DNA of 64,000 bases from Pycnococcus provasolii (GCA_049487715.1 CP150584.1:310001-374000), one strand, 5' to 3'; positions 26,111 through 35,773 are shown, counted from the stretch's first letter. The notes: generated from the letters alone by a model not told the origin. A program made the numbers and translations.

Positions 26111-28309
26111 ATGCATATTACTGTAAACTTTACCATGCTCTTATACGCGCGGAAGGACATGGTTGGGAGCGTTGAGCCGTTGAAGAGTTTGCACAGGTGG
26201 AAGGAACATTGCCGCATTCTTCGCACGCGCATCTCGCCATTTTCGTTCATGGCAACAATGCCTTTGGTGTCTTGGGTTTCTGCGTTGGCGTGTGAGGTTT
26301 TCATGTTAATGATGTGGACCGTGTTTGTCGTTGTGTCTGTACACGTGTGGTGGTTGAAACCTCGGCAAGATGAAAATGTGCGTGTAAGTTGGAATGCATC
26401 CGTCCACAAGGCTTTGGCAAACGCACCCGCCGCGTTTCACGGCGTGATCATAGCCTTGCTTGCTTGGCCGATACGGTCGACGGCGGGAACGGTCGCGTAC
26501 GCACTTCTCGCTGGCGCATACTGGGCGTCGTACGTCGACGCGAGAGAACGAAGAGCGGCGGCGAACGCCGAGGCGAACCAAGCACGCGACTTCTGTGACG
26601 CGCGCATTAGCCCCGCGGGCGCGGGAGAGGAGGGCACATGGCTCAACGCGTTCCTGCAGAGCGCGTGGGCAGATACCATCGAGCCGACCCTGTGCCTACG
26701 TCTCGCCACGCAGCTATCGAACCGCATGCAAAAGATCACGCTGCCAGCCGCAATCGAATCCGTGTCCGTTATAGACACGTCGTTCGGCACCGAGTGCCCG
26801 CGCGTAAGCCGTGTCGTGCACAGAGGTTGCGGCGCGTCGCGCACTTCCGTCGAGCTCGAGGCGCTCGCGGACTACAAAACAAACGCCAACAACTCTGGAA
26901 TGATGTTCGTCCTCTCCGTGCGATTCAAACATAAGATGCTGCGTGACATCCCGCTGCGGCTGCGCGTGTGCATCGTAAGCTTCAAAGCGACGATGCGCAT
27001 ACGCGTCCTCGGCCTTAATGCGAAGGCGCCGTTCTACGAACACATACGCGTCAGTCTTGCACACGTGCCGAAGGTTGACATCGCGATCAACCCGTACAGC
27101 TCCGAAACGTTCGACTTCGCCGAACTGCCAGGCCTTGATCGCTGGATTCATGCGCAGATCACTCGCAGCCTCGAGAACCACCTCGTCGAGCCACACGCCA
27201 TCTTTGTCGCCGCGCCTGGGCAGCCGCCACACCCAGCACAGAAGGCAGACGGCAACGCGAACGATGATGTTGACACCTCGGGCGCGGTTGAGGACGCCGC
27301 TGTCGATCGCGCGGGCAGTCCCGAACGCGGTGCGAGCGAGGACATTGGCGAGGGAGCGCCTACGATGGTGGCACAAATTCGCATCAAGTGCGTGAGTGGG
27401 CTGTTCGACGACGATGGCGATGCTGGGGATGGCAATCGAGATGCCGTGGAGGACGCGTCGCCATCTTGCGCAACAAACACGCCAGAGTCGTCGGAAAATG
27501 CACCACTGCAGCCATTGCAGCCACGAGGAGTTCCGTTGCGCGCGACGCGAAATGCATTTGTAAGCCTTCGCTTGCATGGCGAGAAGCGACGCACAAAGGT
27601 ATGTGCCAAGCGTGCGACGGGAAAGGACATCGTGTGGGACGACGAGCTGATCGAAGTGCACCTCAGCGATACGCAGTTCGATGAGAATGACAGCCTAGCT
27701 CCCGGCAGCGTCGGATCGCCGCAGCTCGTGCTTAAGGTGAAGGGATGGGATCATCTGCACATGCCACGTCACATTGGAAGGTGCGAAGTGGACGTGCGAC
27801 ACTTTGTGGCGGAGTCGCAAAGTGCATTCAAGACGGGAGTCGATCCACCATGGCATGCTCTTGACGTCGAGCTTATGGACGGCACAACTGCACGAGGCAG
27901 CTTACGTCTTGCCATGAAGATGTTCATCCGACCGGCGAATGGAGCCAATGGCAGTGCTCGCATTGCACGCACGAAAATGGCGGCAGGGGGCGTTGCATCC
28001 GTCGACGCCGACCAGCTCGAAAGTCTTTTCGGCGGCTGGGATGGAGGCGGGCCCGATGCATCATCCAATCATTTACCACCGGTAGATGTCACACCACGAG
28101 GATCTGACGGTGTTCCGCCCCGCCTCACCGTGAAAGAGCGAAGTAGAATCGCAGCGAATCTTCTAGCGCAGAGTCTGTCGGCGCGTGCAAGCAAGCTGAC
28201 ACAACGGCTGACCCGCAAGGGTCGCAAGGAGGCTGAAAATCAATCTGCTAGCGCTGCGGAGCACGAACTCGACGTATTGGGTCCGACGCCTTCCAAGGAC
28301 TCTTCATAA
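26111..28309 (+). CDS. SMP- and C2-domain lipid-transfer protein (extended-synaptotagmin-like)
   Basis: A 732-residue protein. Hydrophobic segments at about residues 50-82 and 108-142 form an N-terminal membrane anchor or hairpin. An SMP domain follows (about 175-366) with the typical start WLNAFLQSAWADTIEP and PAAIESVSVIDTSFG, and the C-terminal LPGLDRWIHAQI. A C2 domain lies at about 428-570: IRIKCVSGLF, AFVSLRLHGEKRRTKV, VWDDELIEVHL, LVLKVKGWD. This order matches plant SYT/NTMC2 and animal extended synaptotagmins, which are ER-anchored, bind the plasma membrane through C2 and move glycerolipids in the SMP tube. The acidic loops expected for Ca2+ binding are partly replaced by an inserted acidic/Pro-rich segment, so Ca2+ dependence is uncertain. 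It is convergent with the kinase gene, 52 bases away. Confidence 0.85.
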   Translation: MHITVNFTMLLYARKDMVGSVEPLKSLHRWKEHCRILRTRISPFSFMATMPLVSWVSALACEVFMLMMWTVFVVVSVHVWWLKPRQDENVRVSWNASVHKALANAPAAFHGVIIALLAWPIRSTAGTVAYALLAGAYWASYVDARERRAAANAEANQARDFCDARISPAGAGEEGTWLNAFLQSAWADTIEPTLCLRLATQLSNRMQKITLPAAIESVSVIDTSFGTECPRVSRVVHRGCGASRTSVELEALADYKTNANNSGMMFVLSVRFKHKMLRDIPLRLRVCIVSFKATMRIRVLGLNAKAPFYEHIRVSLAHVPKVDIAINPYSSETFDFAELPGLDRWIHAQITRSLENHLVEPHAIFVAAPGQPPHPAQKADGNANDDVDTSGAVEDAAVDRAGSPERGASEDIGEGAPTMVAQIRIKCVSGLFDDDGDAGDGNRDAVEDASPSCATNTPESSENAPLQPLQPRGVPLRATRNAFVSLRLHGEKRRTKVCAKRATGKDIVWDDELIEVHLSDTQFDENDSLAPGSVGSPQLVLKVKGWDHLHMPRHIGRCEVDVRHFVAESQSAFKTGVDPPWHALDVELMDGTTARGSLRLAMKMFIRPANGANGSARIARTKMAAGGVASVDADQLESLFGGWDGGGPDASSNHLPPVDVTPRGSDGVPPRLTVKERSRIAANLLAQSLSARASKLTQRLTRKGRKEAENQSASAAEHELDVLGPTPSKDSS

Positions 28310-28343
28310 ATGTTGAATAATAATACAATAGGTAACAATATCA

Positions 28344-28348
28344 TTACA
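28344..28348 (-). terminator. TGTAA polyadenylation signal of the kinase gene
   Basis: TTACA on the plus strand, 14 bases past the minus-strand stop at 28362. Confidence 0.4.
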
Positions 28349-28361
28349 GTAAATAGAATAA

Positions 28362-31300
28362 TCATGACATATCAGGGGCAGGAGCGGCGACAGAAGCAGG
28401 ATTGGAAGGAGCGGGAGCAACGCTCATTGGCTGCGCCTCACGAGCATCGCGTAGTCGCCTCGAATGCAATTTGTTAATCTTGCTAACGTTTTCGCGGTAA
28501 GCGTTGAGAGCTTCGAGCACTTTGCGAATTGGAGGCCTATCTTGTGACTTTCTTTCTTGGCAACGGTTCAAGAGCTTGGCGTACTCGCCGACCGTCTTCT
28601 TGAAATTATCTTTCAGGTCCTCGGAAGGCTGAGCATTATTGTCTCGCGACCTGATCCAGTAATAGCAAGGGTGCATCTTGATTTCACCAGATGGTGGTGC
28701 GACGGACGAAGGAAGCGAGCTTTCGGCGCCGTCGGCGAGAAGATTAGCCCACTCGGCAGCGCGCTGTGGAAGAGGTAGCGAGCAACGACTCGTTTCATTT
28801 GCCTTGAGGTGAAGGACGGGGATTGAGCTGCTGCACCACTGCCATGGCTTCAGCCCGTCAACAAGAAGTTCCCACAGCATGACACCAAAGTTGAAGACAT
28901 CGCTCATTTCTGTGCACTGCTCATGATCTATGACTGATTCCGGACTCGCACAGTACGGTGAGTATCGCCTGTCGCTCTGACCCACAAACGGACTCCTCGC
29001 GCACATTCCAAAATCACACAACTTTGCCGTGAAGCTGTCAAATCCGTAGTGACAAGCATGCTCGACCATGCTCTGAGCGCTGAGAAGCACGTTGCTGCTC
29101 TTCACATCTCTGTGCACGTAGCCCTTTGCAGAAAGATATCCAAGCGCAAGAGCTACCTGGTACGCAATGTGGAGTCGGTGGAAAAAGCCCGAGGCTTGAT
29201 CGTGGATTGACAGCGAGTCATAAAGCTTGGTGAGGCGCGCAATTTTATAATGCTGTGCAAACTTAGCCTTGGATTGGCCATTTGGTAGAACTTTATCCAT
29301 GCCACGTTTGTCAGCGAGCGCCTCGTACAAGGAAGGACCACCATATTCCATCAAAATTCCAGGAGGTTTTTGGACAAATCCATAGTACGCGATGATGTTT
29401 GGATGTCTGAATCGACTCAGCTTCTCTACCTCATTGCTGAAGCTCTCCTTGTAACGTTCGAAGTGCGTGTCGAATAACTTCACGACAAGCGTTTTCAGTT
29501 TGCCATCGCAATCTGGCATCATGGCAGGCCATCTAGCCAAGCGAACTGTACCAAACGAACCAGAACCGATCACGTCTTGGAGCTTAATGAACTCGTAGCT
29601 GATCTCATCACCCTCTAGATGAGAGGGTACATCCCCAGAACATCGCATACTCTCCTCTGCGTACTTCAGCTTCAGTCGTTTCCAAACTTTTTCCACTGTT
29701 GCATAGAGCGAATCATCCTCGGCAGTTCTGGCGTACGGTATATTGCTTTCCGCGCGCAAACTTCGGAGCACGTGTAATTCGGCAGAACGTAACCACGCCT
29801 GCCATCGGCTCGAGTTTTGGATCGGCTCGAGAAACTTCTTTGCCCCGGCCGATCCAGGGTCCAGGCGGAGGCAGAATTCGAGGATGTGCCTCGCAACATG
29901 AGAACGCAATTCGTCCACTTTATCCATACGATCCGCTGGAAGTTGCTCCCTCAGGACGCGCCGCCAGAGCACAACTGGTCTGTATTCAGTTTTGCTGTAA
30001 ATCATGCTTCTGAAACGTTCGATCACGTCAACAGCATCGAGCATGAAGTTCTCCGAGATGCCTTCAGCGTCTGACAGCGGGATGGCGGCATAGAATGCGA
30101 TTTGCTCGGGCGCATTTGCATAGTTGCCGAATGCGTCCGCTAGCTGATTCAAGCAGGGGATCATTATTTCATCTGCAGTAGTCAGCGCTAGCGCACCTTC
30201 ATCGAAGCCTTCGTCCATTGCTTCCTTGGCATACCTTATGTACTCTTGGAAGGCGTTTTGCAAGGCACTATCCAGCGCAACCGCACAACCGTAGTTGCCA
30301 TCTGAATGGTAAGGAGAGAGACAATGTCCGAGTGCACCCTGTATGACATCCGCAAGATGTTTTAGGTTTGCTTCAACTTTCAAGATGAACTGAACGTCGC
30401 CATCTGCGTCGCGAAAGTCAACAAGCGAAGGATCCGTCACACTTCTTTGCATGGCACGTCCGTCTCCTCCTTGGCTAACCGACGTCGCCAGATCATGTGT
30501 GTCCATGGCATACAATCCGCCCGGTGCGGTGGCGACGGCATGAATATGCTCGACCACGGTTTCGTGCGCTTGCTCCAGTTTTTCGACAGCTGGGCTGGTA
30601 GTTTGAACAGGAAACGGGCTCCCAAACGGCGTCGGCTGTGCGGAAGAGGAGGAGGAACTGTCTCCCGATGGCACGACAAGCCCTGTAACTGGCTCCCCTC
30701 CCCTCCTCTCCATGATTGTCTGCTGCTGCTGAACCTGTGGATGTGACTCCACGTGTGGAGGTGAAGGTCGTCGCAAACTGCGCCCGATTGAACCTGTTGG
30801 TGGCAGTGACGTAGATTCTTCGAACCCCTGCGTGTCATGTTCCGCCGTGTCGCCGACGCTCTGTACTGCCATCATCGTCGATGCACGAGGTTGCCTTGAG
30901 GCAGCGGCAACGGGTGTTGCTGGTTGACTGCTACTGCGTGTTTGTGGCAGAATCGAGGCGCGCGCCATTGTCTCAGGTTGCAGTAATCTAGAAGTCTTGC
31001 TGCCTGTGAGCAGAATGCGGCGACGGCGATCAGTGCTCAAGTCGACTCCAAGTGCCGACATGTCACGTTTTTGGCGCGCGTTGTGCTTACGCGCAGCTTC
31101 ATCTGCAGTTGTCTCTCGAAACGGAGGAGGTTGAACTCTGTTGTAATCTGCTGACCTCGAACGTTCCAGAATGGGAGGGTCGGACGTTGTGAATGTCGTC
31201 GTCGTGGAAGGTCGTGCACCACTGTCGATGGAATGTCTTTCTTGTTGTTGCAAACCTTCCTGTTCTTGTTGCTCTTGCTGCTGCTCTTGTTGTTTTTGTT

Positions 31301-32144
31301 GCTGCTGATGCTGCTGCTGATGCTGTTCGTCCTCGGACTCACTTTCTTCGCCGACGATATTCCTGAGTTGGTCCAAGTAATTTCGGGCGCCGCGCAGTTC
31401 GCTTGTGCCGTGCTCGAGCGCCACCTCCGCAAGCCGTTCAGCGAGGTCTGCGATAGGCGTCGCCGAGTAGACTGGTCGTATGGAGTTCCCTTCTTCTGGA
31501 AGTCCCCACGCGGCGTCCGCTCGTCCGTCGCCTACTGACGGTATTTCGAACACGTCGGACGTGTGCGAAGCGACTGAAGAGCTTCTGGTTACGGCGGCTT
31601 CTCCCTCGCCTGTTGACGGCGTTGTTGGGATCGGTGTTGACCATCGTTCTGTGTCCGCCGGCGATCCGCCGCTGTGTCTTCTCCGGTGTCCTCTTTCTTC
31701 GCGTGTCGGCGCGTGTCTCCTCGTGCCAGTTCCCGCGCGTCGGCTTCTTTGCTGGTAGTTGCGCGGCGCACGCAGCACGACGTCTTGAAATGGACTATCT
31801 CTGCCCATGTTATCGCCACTAACCATGCGTGCATCGCCAATTAGCGCGTCGCCAACTAACAACGCACCACCAGCCGCAGCCGCAACAGCACCACCAGCTG
31901 CCGCACCAGCCGCAACAGTACCAGCGCCATTGTGATACCGCGGCGAGAGCAAGAGGGGGGAGGAGGACCCTAACCTCTCCCCAAGAACGAACCCCTCCTC
32001 AGACGAATCCTCACTGACATAGTCCGAGAGGTCTGAAAGCGCGTCGTATTCGGAGAGCAGTCCCGCCCGAGGCAGGTCGCCACGCACGAAGCACAGGTAC
32101 GAGCGCGAACTGGTGGACCTGGTTCCCATGGAATCAGGCGCCAT
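28362..32144 (-). CDS. Large protein kinase (TKL-like) with a long low-complexity N-terminus
   Basis: A 1260-residue protein from the ATG at 32144. The first half is Ser/Pro/Gln-rich with an acidic stretch and a Gln-rich repeat (nt about 31225-31335). A helical region follows (nt about 29640-30420). A protein kinase domain lies at nt about 28510-29600: glycine loop IGSGSFGTV, LVVKLFD lysine, HRDVKSSNVLL catalytic loop, CDFG metal-binding motif, and SPES in place of APE. Catalytic residues are intact, so it should be active. MEYGGPSLYEAL and the kinase C-lobe FNFGVMLWELL fit tyrosine-kinase-like (TKL) Ser/Thr kinases of plants and protists. The substrate is unknown. Three AACCCC/GGGGTTT motifs lie in the 164-base divergent promoter shared with the RCC1-repeat gene. 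Confidence 0.85.
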   Translation of the reverse strand: MAPDSMGTRSTSSRSYLCFVRGDLPRAGLLSEYDALSDLSDYVSEDSSEEGFVLGERLGSSSPLLLSPRYHNGAGTVAAGAAAGGAVAAAAGGALLVGDALIGDARMVSGDNMGRDSPFQDVVLRAPRNYQQRSRRAGTGTRRHAPTREERGHRRRHSGGSPADTERWSTPIPTTPSTGEGEAAVTRSSSVASHTSDVFEIPSVGDGRADAAWGLPEEGNSIRPVYSATPIADLAERLAEVALEHGTSELRGARNYLDQLRNIVGEESESEDEQHQQQHQQQQKQQEQQQEQQEQEGLQQQERHSIDSGARPSTTTTFTTSDPPILERSRSADYNRVQPPPFRETTADEAARKHNARQKRDMSALGVDLSTDRRRRILLTGSKTSRLLQPETMARASILPQTRSSSQPATPVAAASRQPRASTMMAVQSVGDTAEHDTQGFEESTSLPPTGSIGRSLRRPSPPHVESHPQVQQQQTIMERRGGEPVTGLVVPSGDSSSSSSAQPTPFGSPFPVQTTSPAVEKLEQAHETVVEHIHAVATAPGGLYAMDTHDLATSVSQGGDGRAMQRSVTDPSLVDFRDADGDVQFILKVEANLKHLADVIQGALGHCLSPYHSDGNYGCAVALDSALQNAFQEYIRYAKEAMDEGFDEGALALTTADEIMIPCLNQLADAFGNYANAPEQIAFYAAIPLSDAEGISENFMLDAVDVIERFRSMIYSKTEYRPVVLWRRVLREQLPADRMDKVDELRSHVARHILEFCLRLDPGSAGAKKFLEPIQNSSRWQAWLRSAELHVLRSLRAESNIPYARTAEDDSLYATVEKVWKRLKLKYAEESMRCSGDVPSHLEGDEISYEFIKLQDVIGSGSFGTVRLARWPAMMPDCDGKLKTLVVKLFDTHFERYKESFSNEVEKLSRFRHPNIIAYYGFVQKPPGILMEYGGPSLYEALADKRGMDKVLPNGQSKAKFAQHYKIARLTKLYDSLSIHDQASGFFHRLHIAYQVALALGYLSAKGYVHRDVKSSNVLLSAQSMVEHACHYGFDSFTAKLCDFGMCARSPFVGQSDRRYSPYCASPESVIDHEQCTEMSDVFNFGVMLWELLVDGLKPWQWCSSSIPVLHLKANETSRCSLPLPQRAAEWANLLADGAESSLPSSVAPPSGEIKMHPCYYWIRSRDNNAQPSEDLKDNFKKTVGEYAKLLNRCQERKSQDRPPIRKVLEALNAYRENVSKINKLHSRRLRDAREAQPMSVAPAPSNPASVAAPAPDMS

Positions 32145-32308
32145 GGCAAACAAAATCAACAAGGAGTCCCAAACCCCAATCAGAATCCAGGGAAAACCCC
32201 AATCACTCAATCAGACTCCAGGGAAAACAAGTCCGGCCGGCAGCAAAACCCCAAACTGCCAAAAGCGAATTGTCGGCAGACAACTAATGCCCGTGGAATG
32301 TCCCACCA
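32145..32308. promoter_or_regulatory. Bidirectional promoter region, kinase / RCC1-repeat gene
   Basis: A short divergent spacer. It contains a direct repeat of GACTCCAGGGAAAAC-type sequence (near 32185-32200 and 32215-32228) and three AACCCCAA elements at about 32171, 32197 and 32247, which read GGGGTTT in the kinase orientation. Confidence 0.45.
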
Positions 32309-33322
32309 GTGTCAGCGTCACACAACAACCACCTGCTGCTGAGCCTGAAGGACAAAGCCATCGCCGTATGGCTCGACTGGCTCGTCACCGTGCACAGGCC
32401 GCGGCGACTCGCTGCCGTTCAAGAAAGGCGCATGCGCGCAAGGGCAAACGCCATGATTAGTGCGGGTCACAGTCACTCGTTGGCATTGCGAGCCGACGGG
32501 AGCGTCGCGTGCTGGGGTGCCAACGGCGACGGCCACGACTTCGGCCAAGCGCCTCCCGCCGGCGTGGAGGGCGACTTTGTAGCGGTCGCCGCGGGCGGTG
32601 AACACTCGTTGGCAGTGCGAGCTGACGGGAGCGTCGCGTGCTGGGGTGTTAATGTTGACGGCCAAGCGCCTCCCGCCGGCATGGAGGGTGACTTTGTAGC
32701 GGTCGCCGCGGGCGATGGACACTCGTTGGCAGTGCGAGCCGACGGGAGCGTCGCGTGCTGGGGTGCCAACGGCGAAGGCCAAGCGCCTCCCGCTGGTGTG
32801 GAGGGCGACTTCGTAGCGGTCGCCGCGGGCGGTGAACACTCGTTGGCAGTGCGAGCTGACGGGAGCGTCGCGTGTTTGGGACGGAACGACCACGGCCAGG
32901 CGCCTCCCGGCGGCGTGGAGGGTGACTTCGTAGCGGTCGCCGCGGGTTACTGTCACTCGTTGGCAGTGCGAGCCGACGGGAGCGTCGCGTGCTGGGGACG
33001 GAACGGCGCCGGCGAAGCGCCTCCCGCGGGCGTGGAGGGCGACTTCGTAGCGGTCGCCGCGGGCGGTGAACACTCGTTGGCAGTGCGAGCCGACGGGAGC
33101 GTCGCGTGCTGGGGTGACAACCATTTCGACGAGGCGCCTCCCGCCGGCGTGGAGGGCGACTTCGTAGCGGTCGCCGCGGGCATTGGACACTCGTTGGCAG
33201 TGCGAGCCGACGGGAGCGTCGCGTGCTGGGGTGATAACTACTTGGGCCAAGCACCTACCGATGCGTTGCGCTTAGGTGAGCTCAACGGCACGCGGTTCAT
33301 GACTGAGGTTCGCATCTTGTAA
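32309..33322 (+). CDS. RCC1-type repeat protein (paralogue 2)
   Basis: Up to 337 residues, paralogous to the gene at 6735. Seven 39-residue blades with core A.G..HSLAVRADGSVACWG.N..GQAPPAGVEGDFVAVA begin at nt 32462. The first blade has a four-residue insertion and the fourth has ACLG instead of ACWG. The N-terminal segment AVWLDWLVTVHRPRRLAAVQERR aligns with the corresponding part of paralogue 1, so coding begins upstream of the first in-frame ATG at 32432. No ATG exists in frame before that; GTG at 32309 or a short 5' exon (ATGs at 32287 and 32298 in other frames) are possible. Function is undefined beyond a likely seven-bladed propeller. Confidence 0.72.
   Translation: MSASHNNHLLLSLKDKAIAVWLDWLVTVHRPRRLAAVQERRMRARANAMISAGHSHSLALRADGSVACWGANGDGHDFGQAPPAGVEGDFVAVAAGGEHSLAVRADGSVACWGVNVDGQAPPAGMEGDFVAVAAGDGHSLAVRADGSVACWGANGEGQAPPAGVEGDFVAVAAGGEHSLAVRADGSVACLGRNDHGQAPPGGVEGDFVAVAAGYCHSLAVRADGSVACWGRNGAGEAPPAGVEGDFVAVAAGGEHSLAVRADGSVACWGDNHFDEAPPAGVEGDFVAVAAGIGHSLAVRADGSVACWGDNYLGQAPTDALRLGELNGTRFMTEVRIL
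32462..33280 (+). repeat. Seven tandem 117-bp coding repeats
   Basis: Same unit length as the array at 6867-7691 and homologous to it, but with closer identity within the array (RADGSVACWG) than between arrays, suggesting within-gene homogenisation. Confidence 0.85.
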
Positions 33323-33794
33323 ACAAATCTCACGTTCGCATTGTACAATTACATCATTCACTTATTTCACATGACGTTATGTAAGAAAGGAAGAATGAAA
33401 CGCAAGGCGAGGGATGCGAACACTGTCGAGTCAGTCAGCAAAAACACTTACCTGGTAGGTAGGTAGGATTCTGAAAAATACACATTGACGAGATTCGCAC
33501 ATGGAGATACATACTGTACAGCCGTATCGTGAGTGAGTGACAACAGTGACAACACATAACATAACATAACATAACTTTGCGTTACCATCAAATGTCTGGG
33601 GGGGTACATTAGTCCCTTATTGTGTACGTCAAATCCATGTGGTTACACCAAGTCCGAAGTGTGTGTGTGTGTGTGCGTGTGTGCGTGTGCGCGCGCGCTT
33701 GTGTGTGCAACAACTCTTGTGCCAAGCCAAGCCAAGCCAAGCCAAGCCACTCCACGCCTTAAGTGGCCGAGCAAACAGCAGCCTGATAATCAAG
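33323..33794. other. Convergent intergenic region with microsatellites
   Basis: A 472-base region with GTAGGTAGGTAGG near 33455, (CATAA)n at about 33554-33573, a GT/GC alternating run at about 33659-33700 and (GCCAA)n at about 33721-33748. A minus-strand TGTAA (TTACA at 33643) could serve the TRFL gene. No gene was seen. Confidence 0.5.
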
Positions 33795-34970
33795 CTAGCT
33801 CGGAGGAGGCGCGGGCGGCGCGGCGGGCGGCGCAGCCGTGGAGGCGGACGCCTTGCCCTTGCCCTTGCTCTCCTTAGGGGTGCCGTCGTCCAGCTTGCCA
33901 ACTTGCCGCGGCGTCTTGCCGTTAGCCAGCGTGCGAATGCTGCGCACACTCACCAAAATGTCCTCCGCGACGGGATGGCGCATCTTCTTCGTGTCCGTTC
34001 GGTCGGCGGCAAGGCACAAGTTGCGCCAGCGGTCCTTCACCTGCACACCCGTGCGCACCGGCTTGCCCTCGGTAGGGTCCGTTCCAAGCTCCTTGCTGAT
34101 GGATGCCCAGCACCCGTTGTGCATGCCCTTCCTCTGCAGGTAGTCGATGATCACTCTCGTCTCGTCCTCACCCCACGGCGAGTACATCGGCACTGACCTC
34201 GCCTCGCCTTCACCAGCGCCCGCGCCTGCACCTCCGCTCGCTCCTCCGCGTGTCTTGCGCGGTGTCTTTGGGCGGTTTTTGATGGCTTTTCGAAACTGTG
34301 CGTTCGCCGCGGCGTTCGCCGCCAGTTCGTTGGCGACAGCCTGTCCAGACGGCGCGGGTGGTGGCGGTGGTGGCAAGCCGAGACCTTGGTAGAACTCCTT
34401 GGGCATGATCGGCACGAGCGTCGTGCGGTTTTGCACGAACCTCTGTCCCGCTTCTGCGTTTCCGAGCATTTCCAGCGTGAGTTTATTTTCCTTGCCGTCC
34501 CTATCGATTCCCTTGTAAGCGACCACAAGTCCTCCCCCGTTCCCGCCGCGTTCGTCGAGTTCGGTGTTGTTTCCAAACCTGTCTGTGGTGTAGAGTTTCA
34601 TGCGTTCCGGCGTGAGCGATCCCAACGTTTGCACCATGATGAGTCGCTTGAGGTCCGCGACGGTTGCGAGCACGTCAATGGAAAGCGTGACTTTAGTTTC
34701 TGAGGACGAGTTTTCGTCGCGGTAGAGCACGACGATGGACACGGTGGGCAGAGGTCCCTTCGCACCCTGAGCGGAAGGTTTCGCTGGAGACGCCGCTGCC
34801 GCGGAGTTGTCAGGTTTTTCTGCAGCGGCAGCAGCACCTCCCCGTTGGCGTTTTTTCGGCGGGAGTTCCTCCTGGGAAGGCGCAGCAGGTTGTTTCTTCT
34901 TATTACCCGCACCCGCACCCGAGGACGCGGCTGCAGCAGCAGGTGCCTTATCCTTGCGTGTCTTCGGCAT
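33795..34970 (-). CDS. Plant-type telomere-repeat-binding protein (ubiquitin-like plus Myb)
   Basis: A 391-residue protein. The basic Ala-rich N-terminus has a KKRQR nuclear signal (39-43). A ubiquitin-like domain lies at about 74-170 (VSIVVLYRDE..., TVADLKRLI, TPERMKLYTTD). A Myb/SANT domain lies at about 264-322 (WGEDETRVIIDYLQRKG, CWASISKEL) ending with VKDRWRNL at 311-318, the telobox-type third-helix motif (family form VDLKDKWRNL). The combination of a central ubiquitin-like domain and C-terminal telobox Myb is that of plant TRP/TRFL proteins, which bind TTTAGGG repeats. DNA specificity here is inferred. It is divergent from the SPOUT gene across a region with telomere-like motifs. Confidence 0.72.
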   Translation of the reverse strand: MPKTRKDKAPAAAAASSGAGAGNKKKQPAAPSQEELPPKKRQRGGAAAAAEKPDNSAAAASPAKPSAQGAKGPLPTVSIVVLYRDENSSSETKVTLSIDVLATVADLKRLIMVQTLGSLTPERMKLYTTDRFGNNTELDERGGNGGGLVVAYKGIDRDGKENKLTLEMLGNAEAGQRFVQNRTTLVPIMPKEFYQGLGLPPPPPPAPSGQAVANELAANAAANAQFRKAIKNRPKTPRKTRGGASGGAGAGAGEGEARSVPMYSPWGEDETRVIIDYLQRKGMHNGCWASISKELGTDPTEGKPVRTGVQVKDRWRNLCLAADRTDTKKMRHPVAEDILVSVRSIRTLANGKTPRQVGKLDDGTPKESKGKGKASASTAAPPAAPPAPPPS

Positions 34971-35773
34971 ACTTACTTAGACAATCTCCTAAGAATACGA
35001 GCTAACTTAACGAACTCCCTGAAGTATTTGTGAATGTCAACACGTCAACGCGAGCGAGAATGACGACGAGAATGCTATGAGGGAGGGAGGGAGACAAATA
35101 AGGGGCGCGCCTGTTTTGTTGCTTCAAACAAAACAAAACAACCCTAGCTAGGGTAACAACCCTAGCTAGAGGGTAAAAACCTAACCTAATCCGAACTCCG
35201 AATTTTGAAGCCTCCGCGAGGGACTCTCCCTGGGCCTCGGGGGGGGGGGGTGCTAGGGGGGGGGGGGGCGTCAGGCGTCAGGTGTGCCCTCAGGATGTCC
35301 CTACTACTAATTGGGAACGCTGCGCATTCAGGGGCTCAGGCTGTCAGGGCCCCCTAAAATGGTTTTTTTAAGGTTGCGCCAACGGTCACCTCGGGGTTAG
35401 GGGTTAGGGGCTCTACCCCTGCTAACCTTATTTTAGGTGCTGGTCGCCTGGGTCCCGTTCCACCCTGGCAGCCTAGCTTTTAGAGGGGATAACCAACCCT
35501 ACGCCCTAACCCTCGCCTTGCTCGTTTCGGGGTTTCGTTTGGTTTCGGGGTTTCGTTTCGTTTCGGGGTTTCGATTCGTTTACTCTTAGGGGTTGGATTC
35601 GTTTGGGATTGCGTGACCTTTTAGATTTCACTTGGTAAGGAAGGAGGTTGTGGCGGCGGCGGCGGCATTACGCGGCGGCGACATTTTATTTTGTGTCACT
35701 CACTCCTCGGAAAGGAAATAGAAATAGATACAGCAGTACAGTACAGTACAGTAAGTCAGTGAACCAGTAAGTG
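34971..35773. promoter_or_regulatory. Divergent intergenic region with telomere-like and GGGGTTT tracts
   Basis: An 803-base region. Seen: CAAAACAAAACAACCCTAG repeats at about 35126-35178, G runs at about 35240-35268, TTAGGGGTTAGGGG at about 35396-35410, and the G/T tract TTTCGGGGTTTCG repeated about three times at 35525-35575. TATA-like sequence is not obvious. No gene was recognised. Confidence 0.5.

Noticed and set aside
26714-27661. 315-codon minus-strand frame
   Set aside because: It lies entirely opposite the SMP domain, which is recognisable on the plus strand.
32318-33250. 310-codon minus-strand frame over the RCC1 array
   Set aside because: A 117-base repeat with no stop in that frame repeats the same shadow; the plus strand has the RCC1 fold.
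33721-33748. (GCCAA)n and nearby direct repeats as a CRISPR-like array
   Set aside because: The units are 5 bases long without spacers; simple microsatellite.
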